From Myxococcaceae bacterium (GTDB lineage Bacteria > Myxococcota > Myxococcia > Myxococcales > UBA5297), in assembly GCA_017500825.1 (NCBI GenBank), contig JAFVYB010000090.1:1-48499 (forward strand): DNA of 48,499 nt. The letters run 5' to 3'. Within the stretch, counting starts at the first letter, position 1; each line of letters begins with the position of its first letter. Shown here in pieces: positions 38,157-48,431 of this stretch. Made by a program: the position numbers and the translations under genes. The notes beneath the pieces are model-generated. The model did no database searches. It was given only the letters and a program-made list of their open reading frames with translations, and had not been told where the DNA came from.

Positions 38157-38804
38157 ATGAACCTAATCTTGTTGGGACCTCCTGCTGCGGGTAAGGGCAC
38201 TCAGGCTCAATGGATTTTGCGCGATTTCGATGTCGTGCATGTGTCGACAGGTGACATGCTGCGCAAGGCCATCGCCGATGGCACGGAGCTCGGCAAGCTG
38301 GCTAAGCCGCTCTTGGATGCGGGCAAGTTGGTGCCGGATGAGATTGTCAACGGCATCATTCAGGAGTGGCTCAAGGCTGCTGACCCAGGCAAGGGTATCG
38401 TTTTTGACGGATTCCCGCGCACGGTTGCTCAGGCCAAGGCCCTTGATGAGATGATGGCAGCGGTTGGTCGACGCATCGATGCGGTTCTCTCCATCCAGGT
38501 GACTGAAGCCACAGTGGTCGAGCGTATTGGTGGCCGTTGGAGCTGTCCCAAAGATGGCGCGGTCTATCATGCGACAAACCGTCCCCCGCGCGAGACTGGT
38601 AAGTGTGATCGTTGTGGCGAGGCCCTCATTCAGCGTGATGACGACAAGCCCGAGAAGATCGTTGAGCGTTATCGCCAGTATCTGGAGAAGACGATGCCGC
38701 TCGCTGATTACTACGCATCCAAGGGGTGTCTGCTCACTCTCGATGGCACACGCGACGCACAGGTCGTCTATGACGAGTTGACCGCAGCCCTCAAAGCGAT
38801 TTGA
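38157..38804 (+). CDS. adk: adenylate kinase, zinc-lid form
   Basis: 215 residues. Balances ATP, ADP and AMP. The P-loop GPPAAGKGTQ is at residues ~7-16, the nucleotide site at DGFPRTVAQA. The LID has CPKD and CDRC, a Cys3-Asp zinc site of the kind found in Gram-positive and many other adenylate kinases. It sits between secY and infA; map (methionine aminopeptidase), often next, is absent. Confidence 0.96.
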   Translation: MNLILLGPPAAGKGTQAQWILRDFDVVHVSTGDMLRKAIADGTELGKLAKPLLDAGKLVPDEIVNGIIQEWLKAADPGKGIVFDGFPRTVAQAKALDEMMAAVGRRIDAVLSIQVTEATVVERIGGRWSCPKDGAVYHATNRPPRETGKCDRCGEALIQRDDDKPEKIVERYRQYLEKTMPLADYYASKGCLLTLDGTRDAQVVYDELTAALKAI

Positions 38805-38916
38805 GCGCGATCTCTGGGCGAGCCAGAGGCTGTTCCCAAAAGAGGTGTTGGGGTTACGACACGAGAGAGACGTCAATCGCTTGCAAAGAGCGTGGTTGAA
38901 ATTTTGAGGAGAGCGC

Positions 38917-38945
38917 TTGCAATGCGGTTGGTTTTTTGCTAGAGG
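38917..38945 (+). promoter_or_regulatory. candidate promoter for infA-rpmJ-rpsM-rpsK-rpsD
   Basis: TTGCAA (38917-38922), exactly 17 bp, TAGAGG (38940-38945), with a run of T in the spacer, 41 bp before the infA start. It resembles the candidate promoter before fusA (TAG-initial -10). Consensus is only partial. Confidence 0.4.
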
Positions 38946-38986
38946 CGCGCGGCTTTTTTGCCCACAGAGGAAGAACGCGAGAGCTC

Positions 38987-39205
38987 ATGCCTAAAGACGA
39001 TTCGATAGAGGTAGAGGGAACGGTTATTGAGCCGCTTCCCAATGCGATGTTTCGGGTGGAACTGAGCAATGGGCACAAGGTGCTCGCTCACATCAGCGGC
39101 AAGATGCGGATGCACTTCATTCGTATCCTGCCTGGCGACAAGGTGAAGTTGGAGTTGTCGCCTTACGATTTGACGCGCGGTCGCATTACCTATCGCGCCA
39201 AATGA
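38987..39205 (+). CDS. infA: translation initiation factor IF-1
   Basis: 72 residues, the exact family length. S1-type OB fold that binds the ribosomal A site during initiation. [40 protein letters not shown] and [12 protein letters not shown] are typical. ATG 38987 with GAGAG nearby. Confidence 0.97.
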   Translation: MPKDDSIEVEGTVIEPLPNAMFRVELSNGHKVLAHISGKMRMHFIRILPGDKVKLELSPYDLTRGRITYRAK

Positions 39206-39287
39206 CAACCCTCCGACGCGGTTGTTCGCGCAAGGGTGGTTTGAATTGTTTTTGTCGTCCGGAGAGGACGATTTGGAGTGTAAAGTC

Positions 39288-39404
39288 ATGAAGGTGAGAG
39301 CGTCGATCAAGAAAGTCTGTGAAAAGTGCAAGATTATCCGCCGGCGTGGCGTCGTCCGGGTGATTTGCAAGGCCAACCCTCGCCATAAGCAGCGTCAGGG
39401 GTAA
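39288..39404 (+). CDS. rpmJ: 50S ribosomal protein L36, zinc-binding form
   Basis: 38 residues: [17 protein letters not shown] then [21 protein letters not shown]. The Cys-x2-Cys...Cys...His set is the zinc (C+) form, needed for late large-subunit assembly. The ATG at 39288 is the family start. Confidence 0.97.
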   Translation: MKVRASIKKVCEKCKIIRRRGVVRVICKANPRHKQRQG

Positions 39405-39449
39405 TCATTTTAAGGCGCCCATCGCCTTTTATAAGGAGTATCAAGAGTC

Positions 39450-39821
39450 ATGGCACGTATCAGTGGCGTCGATTTGCCGCGCGACAAAAAGATTGGAATT
39501 GCGCTGACTTATATTTTCGGGATTGGCCGCACCTCGGCTTCAAAGATTTGCGAGAGTGCCAATGTCTCGGCTGAGACGCGGGCGAATGCCCTCTCGGAAG
39601 AGGAGTTGCGTCGCATTCGTGAGGTGATTGATTCCGGCTATAAGGTCGAAGGCGATTTGCGACGAGAGATTTCTATGAATATCAAGCGGCTCATGGATCT
39701 CGGTTGTTATCGCGGATTGCGTCATCGCCGCGGTTTGCCTGTTCGCGGTCAGCGTACGCATACCAATGCCCGGACACGCAAGGGGCCTAAGCGTGGTGTG
39801 GCTCGCAAGGGCGGGCGCTGA
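39450..39821 (+). CDS. rpsM: 30S ribosomal protein S13
   Basis: 123 residues. Binds the small-subunit head and contacts L5 and t[56 protein letters not shown] and [16 protein letters not shown] are typical. AAGGAG precedes the ATG. Confidence 0.97.
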   Translation: MARISGVDLPRDKKIGIALTYIFGIGRTSASKICESANVSAETRANALSEEELRRIREVIDSGYKVEGDLRREISMNIKRLMDLGCYRGLRHRRGLPVRGQRTHTNARTRKGPKRGVARKGGR

Positions 39822-39911
39822 GGCGTCATAATTGTTGGGTTCAATCTCGCGGCGAATGTGTCGCGGGGTGTCCTGATCACGTCGCGCCTCTTGTAGGGGG
39901 TGCGCAATTTC

Positions 39912-40400
39912 ATGAGGCAGCACATGGTTGACGAGAAGAAGGAAGCGACAAAGCCCGCGGAGTCAGGGCCTTCCATCCCTAATTTGGATGCCGCGCCTGT
40001 CATTACCGCATCGGCGGTCACGCCCAAAAAGGGTAAGAAGCGCCAGAAGAAAAATATTCTCAATGGCGTTGTTCATATTCAGAGTTCTTTTAATAACACG
40101 ATCATCACGATCTCTGACGTGTCTGGGAATGTCATTTCTTGGTCCACGTCTGGCGCGCGTGGTTTCCGTGGCTCGCGTAAGTCCACGCCTTTCGCGGCTC
40201 AGGTCGCTGCGGGTGATGCTGCGGCCAAGGCCATGGAGCATGGGCTGCGCAATGTTGTCGTTCTCGTCAAGGGACCGGGATCTGGTCGTGAGTCGGCGTT
40301 GCGTGCGCTGTCAGCGGCAGGACTCAAGATCACGCTCGTTCGCGATGTGACCCCCATTCCCCATAATGGCTGCCGTCCTCCCAAGCGGCGTCGCGTCTGA
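39912..40400 (+). CDS. rpsK: 30S ribosomal protein S11 with N-terminal extension
   Basis: 162 residues, about 35-40 longer at the N-terminus than usual. The extension is acidic then Lys-rich ([12 protein letters not shown]..., [10 protein letters not shown]); S11 proper starts at [38 protein letters not shown] and [21 protein letters not shown] are typical. ATGs at 39912 and 39924 are both possible; I chose 39912 because the second has little room for a ribosome binding site. Confidence 0.9.
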   Translation: MRQHMVDEKKEATKPAESGPSIPNLDAAPVITASAVTPKKGKKRQKKNILNGVVHIQSSFNNTIITISDVSGNVISWSTSGARGFRGSRKSTPFAAQVAAGDAAAKAMEHGLRNVVVLVKGPGSGRESALRALSAAGLKITLVRDVTPIPHNGCRPPKRRRV

Positions 40401-40422
40401 TTCCTTTTTCTTCAAGAAAACG

Positions 40423-40466
40423 GGCCGTCCCGCGCTTTTATGGCTTTCGAGGACGGCCGCTTTTTT
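40423..40466 (+). terminator. terminator-like hairpin between rpsK and rpsD
   Basis: GGCCGTCC (40423-40430) pairs exactly with GGACGGCC (40451-40458), loop 20 nt, then TTTTTT from 40461. A rpsD ribosome binding site follows at once, so this may be an attenuator that lowers or regulates read-through to rpsD. Confidence 0.65.
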
Positions 40467-40483
40467 GTGCGAGGAGTGAAACC

Positions 40484-41110
40484 TTGGCTCGTTATACTGA
40501 AAGCGCCTGCCGTATTTGCCGGCGCGAAAACCTCAAGATGTATTTGAAGGGTGATCGTTGTTATACCGACAAGTGCGCTATTGAACGCCGCCCTTATCCC
40601 CCCGGTCAGCATGGGCAGGGACGTACAAAATTCAGCGAATATGGCGTGCAGTTGCGTGAAAAACAGAAGGTCAAGCGTATGTATGGCCTTTTGGAAAAAC
40701 AATTTGGTCTTTTTTATGCGCGTGCTGCTGCCAAAAAAGGCAAGCCTGGTGAGAATCTGCTTCAGGCTCTCGAATTGCGACTGGATAACGTCGTTTTCCG
40801 CGCTGGTTTTGCCGATACGCGCAGCGAGGCGCGCCAGATGGTTCGCCACGGCCACTTTGTGGTGAACGGTCATCGCGTCAACATCCCCTCCTATAAGGTG
40901 AACATGGGTGATGTGATCGAAGTGCGTGAAAAGAGCCGTAAGATCGTTCGCATCGCGGAAGCGTTGGAGACGGTCGATCGTCGCGGCATTCCCGCTTGGA
41001 TTGAGACTGACAAGAAGGCGTTCAAGGCGACAATCAAGACGCTGCCGACGCGCGAAGATATCACCATGCCGATCAACGAGCAGCTCATTGTCGAGTTGTA
41101 TTCGAAGTAA
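40484..41110 (+). CDS. rpsD: 30S ribosomal protein S4, zinc-binding form
   Basis: 208 residues. First assembly protein for the 16S 5' domain. The N-terminal [10 protein letters not shown]...CYTDKC is the Cys4 zinc (C+) form. S4 domain with [20 protein letters not shown] and [13 protein letters not shown]. The start is TTG 40484 (MARYTESAC) with GAGGAG eight bases upstream. In many bacteria S4 represses this operon; the hairpin upstream could take part. Confidence 0.96.
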   Translation: MARYTESACRICRRENLKMYLKGDRCYTDKCAIERRPYPPGQHGQGRTKFSEYGVQLREKQKVKRMYGLLEKQFGLFYARAAAKKGKPGENLLQALELRLDNVVFRAGFADTRSEARQMVRHGHFVVNGHRVNIPSYKVNMGDVIEVREKSRKIVRIAEALETVDRRGIPAWIETDKKAFKATIKTLPTREDITMPINEQLIVELYSK

Positions 41111-41371
41111 GCGTGGTTCGACTTGAGCGGGGTCCGGGGTGGGGGTGCCTGCCTCGGATGTCGCGCTGTTTCGAGCGACGGTGCGCGCCTTGTGGGTGGA
41201 TTCACGCTTGGCGCGATGGTCGGTCACCCGAGGGTTTGTCCTTGGGGGTGCCTGGCCACCGATGCGCTCTGTCATCTGACTGACCCTCAGGTTCGGGGTG
41301 CGCTCCGCACCGAGGATGTCGGGCAGTGCTTTGGGTTTTAGCCCCATCGCCCCCGACGGGAAGGAAGAATC
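41111..41371 (+). other. 261-bp GC-rich spacer before rpoA
   Basis: No gene is evident. A GGTGCG/CGCACC hairpin (about 41299-41313) and a GGAAGGAA site just before the rpoA start are visible. Long for a gap between rpsD and rpoA, so it may hold a separate promoter for rpoA-rplQ, whose codon usage also differs from that of the genes upstream. Confidence 0.5.
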
Positions 41372-42496
41372 ATGGCGGACGCCAACACAGCGAAGAATTG
41401 GCGGGATCTGATCAAGCCGCGCGGCCTGTCGATCGATCAGAATTCCCTGACGGACACTTACGGGAAGTTTGTCGCGGAGCCGCTTGAGCGCGGTTTTGGC
41501 ACGACCATCGGTAACAGCTTGCGGCGCGTGCTGCTCTCGTCGCTTCAGGGAGCGGCCATTACCTCTGTCAAGATCGACGAGGTGGACCACGAGTTCAGCA
41601 CCATTCCCGAGGTGACCGAGGATGTCACCGACATCATCCTCAACCTCAAGGAAGTCCTCCTTCGGCAGCACTCGGGCGAAACGAAGACGCTTGTCATCGA
41701 TGTCAAGGGCCCCAAGGAGGTGACAGCTGGCGACATCAAGACCGATCAGGATGTCGAGGTGCTCAATCCCGATCTGCATCTGATGACGCTTGGCGCGCGT
41801 GGCCATGTCCGCATGGAGATGACCTGTCGTCGCGGCCGCGGCTATATCCCGGCTGAAAAGAATAAATTGCCGAACAACCCCATCGGCACCATTCCCATCG
41901 ACGCGCTGTTTTCGCCCATCAAGAAGGTCAACTATCAGGTGACGAACGCCCGCGTCGGTCAGCAGACGGACTACGACAAGCTGACGCTCGAAGTGTGGAC
42001 GAATGGTTCGGTCGCGCCGACAGACGCGGTCGCCTATGCGGCCAAAATCCTCAAGGAGCAGCTGCAGGTCTTCATCAACTTCGATGAGACCGAGGAGCCA
42101 ATTGTCGTGCAGCAGCCCGAGGCAGAGGAGAAGCTCAACGAGAACCTCTTCCGTTCGGTTGAGGAGCTGGAGCTGTCGGTCCGCTCGGCCAATTGTCTGC
42201 AGCAGGCGAATATCCGCACGATCGGCGATTTGGTGCAGCGCACCGAGACCGAGATGCTCAAGACAAAGAATTTCGGTCGCAAGAGCCTCAAGGAGATCAA
42301 GGAGATCCTGGCCGAGATGGGGCTTTCGCTCGGCATGAAGCTCGAACAGTGGCCTCTCAAGACCACCGTCGTCGCTCCGGCGCAGCCGATCATGATGCCT
42401 TCGAATCCGTCCGAGGAAGCCTACACCGAAGAGGTGTTTGAGACCGGAGGCGCCGACGAGGTGGATGAGGCGGACGAAGCGGACGAGGAGCTCTGA
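41372..42496 (+). CDS. rpoA: DNA-directed RNA polymerase alpha subunit
   Basis: 374 residues, about 45 longer than E. coli alpha. N-terminal dimerisation and assembly domain ([30 protein letters not shown]), linker, and alpha-CTD ([38 protein letters not shown]). The extra C-terminal residues form an acidic tail ([13 protein letters not shown]). Codons are GC-ending, unlike those of the ribosomal genes upstream. Confidence 0.97.
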   Translation: MADANTAKNWRDLIKPRGLSIDQNSLTDTYGKFVAEPLERGFGTTIGNSLRRVLLSSLQGAAITSVKIDEVDHEFSTIPEVTEDVTDIILNLKEVLLRQHSGETKTLVIDVKGPKEVTAGDIKTDQDVEVLNPDLHLMTLGARGHVRMEMTCRRGRGYIPAEKNKLPNNPIGTIPIDALFSPIKKVNYQVTNARVGQQTDYDKLTLEVWTNGSVAPTDAVAYAAKILKEQLQVFINFDETEEPIVVQQPEAEEKLNENLFRSVEELELSVRSANCLQQANIRTIGDLVQRTETEMLKTKNFGRKSLKEIKEILAEMGLSLGMKLEQWPLKTTVVAPAQPIMMPSNPSEEAYTEEVFETGGADEVDEADEADEEL

Positions 42497-42630
42497 TTCA
42501 CGGTGTTCGGACCAATCGCTTGTCCGATCCGCCATCGGATGGAGCGCCGTTCGCCACAACATTCAAATCATTAAAGCCAGGAGCGCCTCGGAGGAAGCCG
42601 GGGCCTCTCCAAGATGGAAGGCAGGAAACA

Positions 42631-43077
42631 ATGCGTCACGGAATCGTCGGAAGAAAGCTCGGGCGCACGCGCTCGCACTACCACGCGCTGATGGACAACC
42701 TGATCGCCTCTTTGCTCAAGCACGAGTCGATCACCACCACGCTGCCCAAGGCCAAGGAGGTCCGCCCCTTGGTTGAGAAGTTGATCACGCTGAGCAAGGA
42801 CGACTCGGTCCACGCCCGCCGCATGGCCTTCAGGACTGTGCGCCAGAAGGACGTGCTCAAGAAGCTCTTCTCGGACATTGGCCCGCGCATGAAGGATCGC
42901 CAGGGTGGTTACACACGCATCGTCAAGACTGGTCTGCGCGCCAGCGACGCGGCACCCATGGCCATCATTCAGCTGGTCGATTACGTCCCCAAGGCCAAGC
43001 CCGCGAAGGAAGAGGCGCCCGCCGCCACTCCGGCGACTGAAGAGGCGGCCAAGGAGACGGCTGCCAGCGAGAGCTGA
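42631..43077 (+). CDS. rplQ: 50S ribosomal protein L17 with C-terminal tail
   Basis: 148 residues, about 20-30 longer than usual. MRHGIVGRKLGRTRSHYHAL, HESITTTLPKAKEVRPLVEK, DRQGGYTRIVKTGLRASDAA and APMAIIQLVDY are typical; then an Ala/Glu/Lys-rich tail follows. ATG 42631 with AGGAAACA upstream; an upstream in-frame start adds non-conserved residues. It ends the alpha operon. Confidence 0.96.
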   Translation: MRHGIVGRKLGRTRSHYHALMDNLIASLLKHESITTTLPKAKEVRPLVEKLITLSKDDSVHARRMAFRTVRQKDVLKKLFSDIGPRMKDRQGGYTRIVKTGLRASDAAPMAIIQLVDYVPKAKPAKEEAPAATPATEEAAKETAASES

Positions 43078-43158
43078 TGGCCCTGTCGTCCTTCACGCGA
43101 CTGAAAGTGTGAACAGGACGCGCGGAACGCGAAAGCTGTCGACCGGATAAACAAGAAG

Positions 43159-43205
43159 AGCGCGGAATCGAACGCCTTTGGGCGTCATGGTTCCGCGCTT
43201 TTTTT
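43159..43205 (+). terminator. terminator of the translation cluster, after rplQ
   Basis: AGCGCGGAA (43159-43167) pairs with TTCCGCGCT (43191-43199), with an inner ACGCC/GGGCGT stem, and the T-run 43199-43205 follows. Confidence 0.9.
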
Positions 43206-43626
43206 GTGCCGAGCTGCCTGCGTTTGCGCCTTTGGGCGGGGAATCGGGCTTTTGCTCTCTTTGTCCCTCCGGCATTCGCCCCTGAAACATCTTCTGTCAG
43301 AGACCATTGCCATCGCCTGACAAAGCCTCTCTCCAGACAGTCGCGCGATTGTCCCCCAGTCACCAGAAGCGCTGAAATTGAAATCGAGCTTGTTCAGGCC
43401 GCCCCCGGCGCCACTCTAGCTCGCCCCTGTGACATCGTTGATTCGGCTCCCCCGGCCGACATTTTAGATCGCCCCTGTGACATTCACGACGCAGGCCCCT
43501 CCTCAGGGAGCGCGCAGCCCGTCTTGGCGAGCTTGCGGCCCGTCTTTGGCAACGCGTCGCCCGCGATGCGTTTTTCTGAAGCGTGTCAGTCCGCGAAGGC
43601 GCCTTGTTGGGACCGTTGCCCTAGGA
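43206..43626. other. non-coding spacer after the alpha operon
   Basis: About 420 bp between convergent genes. I see no credible gene; a 143-codon open frame here has no family resemblance and low-complexity content. It holds the degenerate tandem repeat at 43402-43483. Confidence 0.6.
43402..43483. repeat. degenerate tandem repeat, two ~34-bp units
   Basis: Both units begin CCCCCGGC and end TCGCCCCTGTGACAT (exact 15-mer at 43421-43435 and 43469-43483, 48 bp apart), with CTAG/TTAG in the middle. On the minus strand the units read ATGTCACAGGGGCGA..., a pattern similar to what I remember of the repeated ends of IS21-type elements. No transposase genes are adjacent. Confidence 0.6.
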
Positions 43627-44847
<1,221 letters not shown>

Positions 44848-44961
44848 CGAGCCCCCTCGCGTGACCTCTTCAACACGCGTCACGTCCACTTCTGAACGTA
44901 AGGCCTCGCGGGGGCGATGGCAGCACAGGGGCAGGCAGGGCCTTGGGCGCGCTGGGGTGGT

Positions 44962-45996
44962 TCAGAAAAACCGCGCCGCCAGGAGGTCCTGGATGTCGAG
45001 GAGGCCAATCGGGCGCCTGTCCGCGTCGATGACCGGCAATTGATCGATGCCCCCCGCTCGCATTCGGGCCGCCGCGTCGCCGACCTTTTCCTCAGCGCGG
45101 GCCGTCTTTGGACTGCGCCCCATCACGCTCGACACCGGCGCCGAAAAATCGCGATGTCCATGCTCGATGACGCGCCGCAGGTCGCCGTCGGTGAAGATGC
45201 CGCTGAGCCTGCCCTCCGCGTCGACGAGCGAAGCCGCGCCCGGCCGCCCCACGGTGTTTGTCATCACGCGCACCGCCTCGGCGATGGTGGCGCTCTCCCG
45301 GAGGATTGGGTTGGCCTCGCCCACGCGCATCAATTCGCCCACGCGCATCATGCTGCGCCCCAGCGCCCCGCCCGGATGGAGCAGCGCGTATTCGTCGGTG
45401 CCAAAGGCGCGGTGCTTGAGCGCCGTCATGGCCAGCGCGTCGCACATGGCGTGCATGGCGGCCGTCGAAGTGGTGGGGACCATGCCAAAGGGGCCGGCTT
45501 CGTCGTTTTGGCCGATGTCGAGGGCGATGTCGGCCGCGCGCGAGAGCGGTGAATGCGTATCGCCGGTGATGGCGATGATCCGCGTGCCCAGGCGTCTGAG
45601 AGAGGGCAAAAGCCGCAGGATTTCCTCGCTGGCGCCGCTGTTTGAGAGCGCGAGCACCACGTCCTGGCCCGTGACGCGCCCGAGATCGCCGTGCGCCGCC
45701 TCCGCCGGGTGCAGGTAGAGCGAGGGCATGCCGGTCGAGGCGAGGATGGCCGAGAGGTTTTGCGCGATAAAGCCGGGTTTGCCGATGCCGGTGACGACGA
45801 TGTGGCCTTCGCAGGAGAGCAGGAGCTCAACGGCTTCGGCCAGACGGGCGTCGATCTTGTCGGCGAGCCGCGCGATGGCGCCTGCTTCTGCCTTGAGGAC
45901 GGCGCGGGCCTCTTCGATGAGGGTTTCTGGCGTGACGCCGGCGCGCGCGAGCGGGGAAGTCTGAGGGGCGAGTGGGTGTCGGTTGGTCTCGGGCAT
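44962..45996 (-). CDS. kdsD: arabinose-5-phosphate isomerase (KdsD/KpsF type)
   Basis: 344 residues. Makes arabinose 5-phosphate from ribulose 5-phosphate for Kdo, hence for lipopolysaccharide. SIS domain (GHIVVTGIGKPGFIAQNLSA, LYLHPAEAAHGDLG, ALSNSGASEEIL, VPTTSTAAMHAMCDAL), then two CBS domains (about 210-265 and 275-340). Coding repeat MRVGEL-MRVGEA near residue 220 comes from a short direct repeat at about 45320-45350. It lies 114 bp upstream of the clpX-like gene, same strand. Confidence 0.92.
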   Translation of the reverse strand: MPETNRHPLAPQTSPLARAGVTPETLIEEARAVLKAEAGAIARLADKIDARLAEAVELLLSCEGHIVVTGIGKPGFIAQNLSAILASTGMPSLYLHPAEAAHGDLGRVTGQDVVLALSNSGASEEILRLLPSLRRLGTRIIAITGDTHSPLSRAADIALDIGQNDEAGPFGMVPTTSTAAMHAMCDALAMTALKHRAFGTDEYALLHPGGALGRSMMRVGELMRVGEANPILRESATIAEAVRVMTNTVGRPGAASLVDAEGRLSGIFTDGDLRRVIEHGHRDFSAPVSSVMGRSPKTARAEEKVGDAAARMRAGGIDQLPVIDADRRPIGLLDIQDLLAARFF

Positions 45997-46499
45997 GGCG
46001 GCGGCGCGCTTTAGCAGCTGCCACTTGGGCCTTCAAACAAAGATGCGGGCTTTTGATGGCGCCTTTTGTCCAATCAATGCGCGGTCTGGCGGAATTGGTT
46101 GTGAATAATTAGGTTAATGCTGGTTTGGATAGGTTTTGCCCGCCTGTTCGCGCCGGGATTTGTTTTGAATGATTGTTGTTGTTTTTATTGGCGCGGAGCG
46201 CCGTTTTTTTTTGATTGCCTGTTTTGAATGATCCCGTGTGAATTGATTCTTTTGATCAACAATAAACCCGAACCCTCCGGGTGTCCCCGAAGTGGGGAGT
46301 CAAAAATGGGCGTCAGAATGATGGAATTTTGAATAAATAAACAAATTGCCCGCGACAACAGCGCCCGTTCGGCCGCTTTTTCATGGGGCAAGAAGGCGTT
46401 GAACTCCCTGATCCGGGCTGTTAGAGGCCGCCGCGCCGCAAGGCACCCATCCCTTTTTTCCTCGCTCGCTTCATGGCGGCGAATCAGGAGTGTTTCCCC
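45997..46499. other. 503-bp AT-richer spacer between kdsD and serA
   Basis: Divergent promoter region without a gene that I can support. 46160-46260 is T-rich. Three hairpins follow each other: TTGAT/ATCAA (46243-46259), ACCCG/CGGGT (46266-46282) and TCCCC/GGGGA (46284-46298). An AGGAG for serA lies about 12 bases before its ATG at 46500. The three hairpins could form a leader of serA, which is inference. Confidence 0.55.
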
Positions 46500-47444
46500 A
46501 TGAAAGTTCTCATTTCCGATGATTTGGCGCCCGAGTGCGCGGACATCTTCAAAAAAGGCGGCGTCGAGGTCGACACCAAGGTCGGTCTCAAGCCCGAGGA
46601 GCTCAAGGCCATCATCGGCGATTACGACGGCCTCGTCGTGCGCAGCGCCACCAAGGTCACCGCCGACATCCTCAGCGCCGCCGACAAGATGAAGGTCATC
46701 GGTCGCGCGGGCGCGGGTGTGGACAACATCGATGTCAAGGCCGCCGCCGCCAAGGGCGCCATCGTCATGAACACGCCGGGCGGCAACTCGGTCGCCGTCG
46801 CCGAGCTGACTTTGGGCATGATGTTCGCCATGGCCCGCTCGATCCCCCAGGCCACGGCCTCCACCAAGGCCGGCAAGTGGGAGAAGAAGAAATTCAAGGG
46901 CCACGAGCTGACCGGCAAGACGCTGGGCATCGTCGGTTACGGTCGCATCGGCCATGAGCTGGCGCGCCGCGCGCAGGGCCTGAGCATGAAGGTCATCGCC
47001 TACGACCCGTTCGTCACCGCCGAGCGCGCCGCCGCCGAGAACGTGACGATGATGAGCCTCGACGACGTGGTGGCCGCGGCCGATTTCCTCAGCTTCCACC
47101 TGCCGCTCAACGACTCGACGAAGCACATGGTCAACGCCGACATGATCGCCAAAATGAAGAAGGGCGCCTACCTCATCAACTGCGCCCGCGGCGGTGTGGT
47201 CGACGAGGCAGCGCTGGCCAAGGCGCTTCAGGATGGCCACCTCGCTGGCGCCGCGCTCGATGTCTTCGAGTCGGGCGACGCGGCCCAGGGCGACAACCCG
47301 CTCCTGAACGAGCCCAACTTCATCTGCACCCCGCACTTGGGCGCCTCTTCGGTCGAGGCGCAGGAAAAAGTCGCGCTGCAGATCGCCGAGCAGATGGTCG
47401 ACTTCCTCGTCAACGGAAACGCCGTCAACGTGGTCAAGGCCTGA
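46500..47444 (+). CDS. serA: D-3-phosphoglycerate dehydrogenase, short form
   Basis: 314 residues. First step of serine synthesis from 3-phosphoglycerate. GRAGAGVDNID (68-78), the Rossmann motif GIVGYGRIG (143-151), FHLPLNDSTKHMVNADMI, NCARGGVVDE and the catalytic His in TPHLGASS are present. It ends after the NAD/catalytic domains and lacks the ACT domain of the long forms, so no serine feedback through that domain is expected. Assignment to SerA over another 2-hydroxyacid dehydrogenase is likely but not certain. Confidence 0.88.
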   Translation: MKVLISDDLAPECADIFKKGGVEVDTKVGLKPEELKAIIGDYDGLVVRSATKVTADILSAADKMKVIGRAGAGVDNIDVKAAAAKGAIVMNTPGGNSVAVAELTLGMMFAMARSIPQATASTKAGKWEKKKFKGHELTGKTLGIVGYGRIGHELARRAQGLSMKVIAYDPFVTAERAAAENVTMMSLDDVVAAADFLSFHLPLNDSTKHMVNADMIAKMKKGAYLINCARGGVVDEAALAKALQDGHLAGAALDVFESGDAAQGDNPLLNEPNFICTPHLGASSVEAQEKVALQIAEQMVDFLVNGNAVNVVKA

Positions 47445-47510
47445 AGTCCGCGGCCTGATTCGCGGGGTCGCTGAGCGTTCAATCGCCTTTGGCCCTGCCG
47501 GTTTCGCCCT

Positions 47511-47541
47511 CGCCCCTCGCCGTCTGGCGGGGGGCGTTTTT
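47511..47541 (+). terminator. terminator of serA
   Basis: CGCCCCTCGCC (47511-47521) pairs with GGCGGGGGGCG (47526-47536), one T-G wobble, GTCT loop, then TTTTT. Confidence 0.9.
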
Positions 47542-47663
47542 ATGTGCGCCTGTCCCCTCTGTTCGCCCGCCTGGCGCCTTCTCTGCCCTCGCGCCGCTGA
47601 TTTGTCCGCTTTTCAGAGCGCTTTGGGCCAGTGCCCGAACGCCTCCGCTCCCAGGCCATCGCC

Positions 47664-48137
47664 ATGCCCAACGCCATCTACATTCGCCGCGATCACCCCC
47701 AGTCCGACTATGCCGCGCGCCTTTTGCGACAGCGCGCCGGCGCCTTTCTCACAGCCCTCGACCTCCAGGACGTGGAGCTGTCGATTTCGCTCGTCGACGA
47801 TACGGCCATCGCCCAGCTCAACGCCGAGTGGCGCCACAAGCCCCAGCCGACCGACGTGCTCTCGTTCCCCGCTGGTGAACTGCCGCCCGTCCCCGGTCTG
47901 CCGCGCCCTTTGGGCGACGTGGTCATCTCGCTCGACACCGCCCGCCGCCGCGCCCGCGAAGAAGGCGTGACGCTGGCCAGTGAGCTCTCGCGCTACCTCG
48001 CGCACGGCCTGCTCCACCTTTTGGGCCACGACCACCAGACGCCCGAAGAGGCGCGCGCCATGTCGCGGGCCGAACAATCGCTCCTCGGCGCGGACGGTCA
48101 GGGCATGCTGGCCCAATCGCCGGAACTGGAGGATTAG
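47664..48137 (+). CDS. ybeY: endoribonuclease YbeY
   Basis: 157 residues. Zinc-dependent RNase that matures 16S rRNA 3' ends and helps in ribosome quality control. The metal motif HGLLHLLGHDH is present near residue 120, and SLVDDTAIAQLNAEWRHKPQ with PTDVLSFP is typical of the N-terminal part. The ATG at 47664 is used. Downstream lies a 294-bp AT-richer gap. Confidence 0.93.
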   Translation: MPNAIYIRRDHPQSDYAARLLRQRAGAFLTALDLQDVELSISLVDDTAIAQLNAEWRHKPQPTDVLSFPAGELPPVPGLPRPLGDVVISLDTARRRAREEGVTLASELSRYLAHGLLHLLGHDHQTPEEARAMSRAEQSLLGADGQGMLAQSPELED

Positions 48138-48431
48138 TCGGGGCCGCTATGCCCCCATCCCGTAGGCGGAAGTGCATAAAATTTTTTGTATGCAGTCGGC
48201 CGAGCGGGCGTTTTTTATAGAGCGTTCATGCATAAAGGCGCTGAATTTTTCGCTTGCCAGTCGCGACATTCGAGAGTAGGGGGCGCGCCGCTGAAATGGC
48301 CGTCGCCACAGACAAGCGCGCCTTCAGGCGCGAGCGGGAGGCGGTCCCAACAGCGGTTTCGTCGGCGATTTTGTCGCGAACCCTTGAACGCCAAATTGCG
48401 CGGCATCCCGCCGCGGATTGAGGAGAAGAAC
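48138..48431. other. AT-richer gap with repeated TGCATA motifs
   Basis: TGCATA occurs at 48173-48178 and 48229-48234, and inverted (TATGCA) at 48189-48194; the first and second form a hairpin across AAATTTTTTG. The octamer TGCATAAA is identical at 48173 and 48229. The region should hold the promoter of the lipoprotein gene that follows. GAGGAGAA stands before its ATG. Confidence 0.5.

Noticed and set aside
45997..46499. tRNA or small-RNA gene in the large spacers
   Set aside because: I could not fold a cloverleaf in 26650-26807, 41111-41371, 43206-43626 or 45997-46499. A tRNA scan would be decisive.
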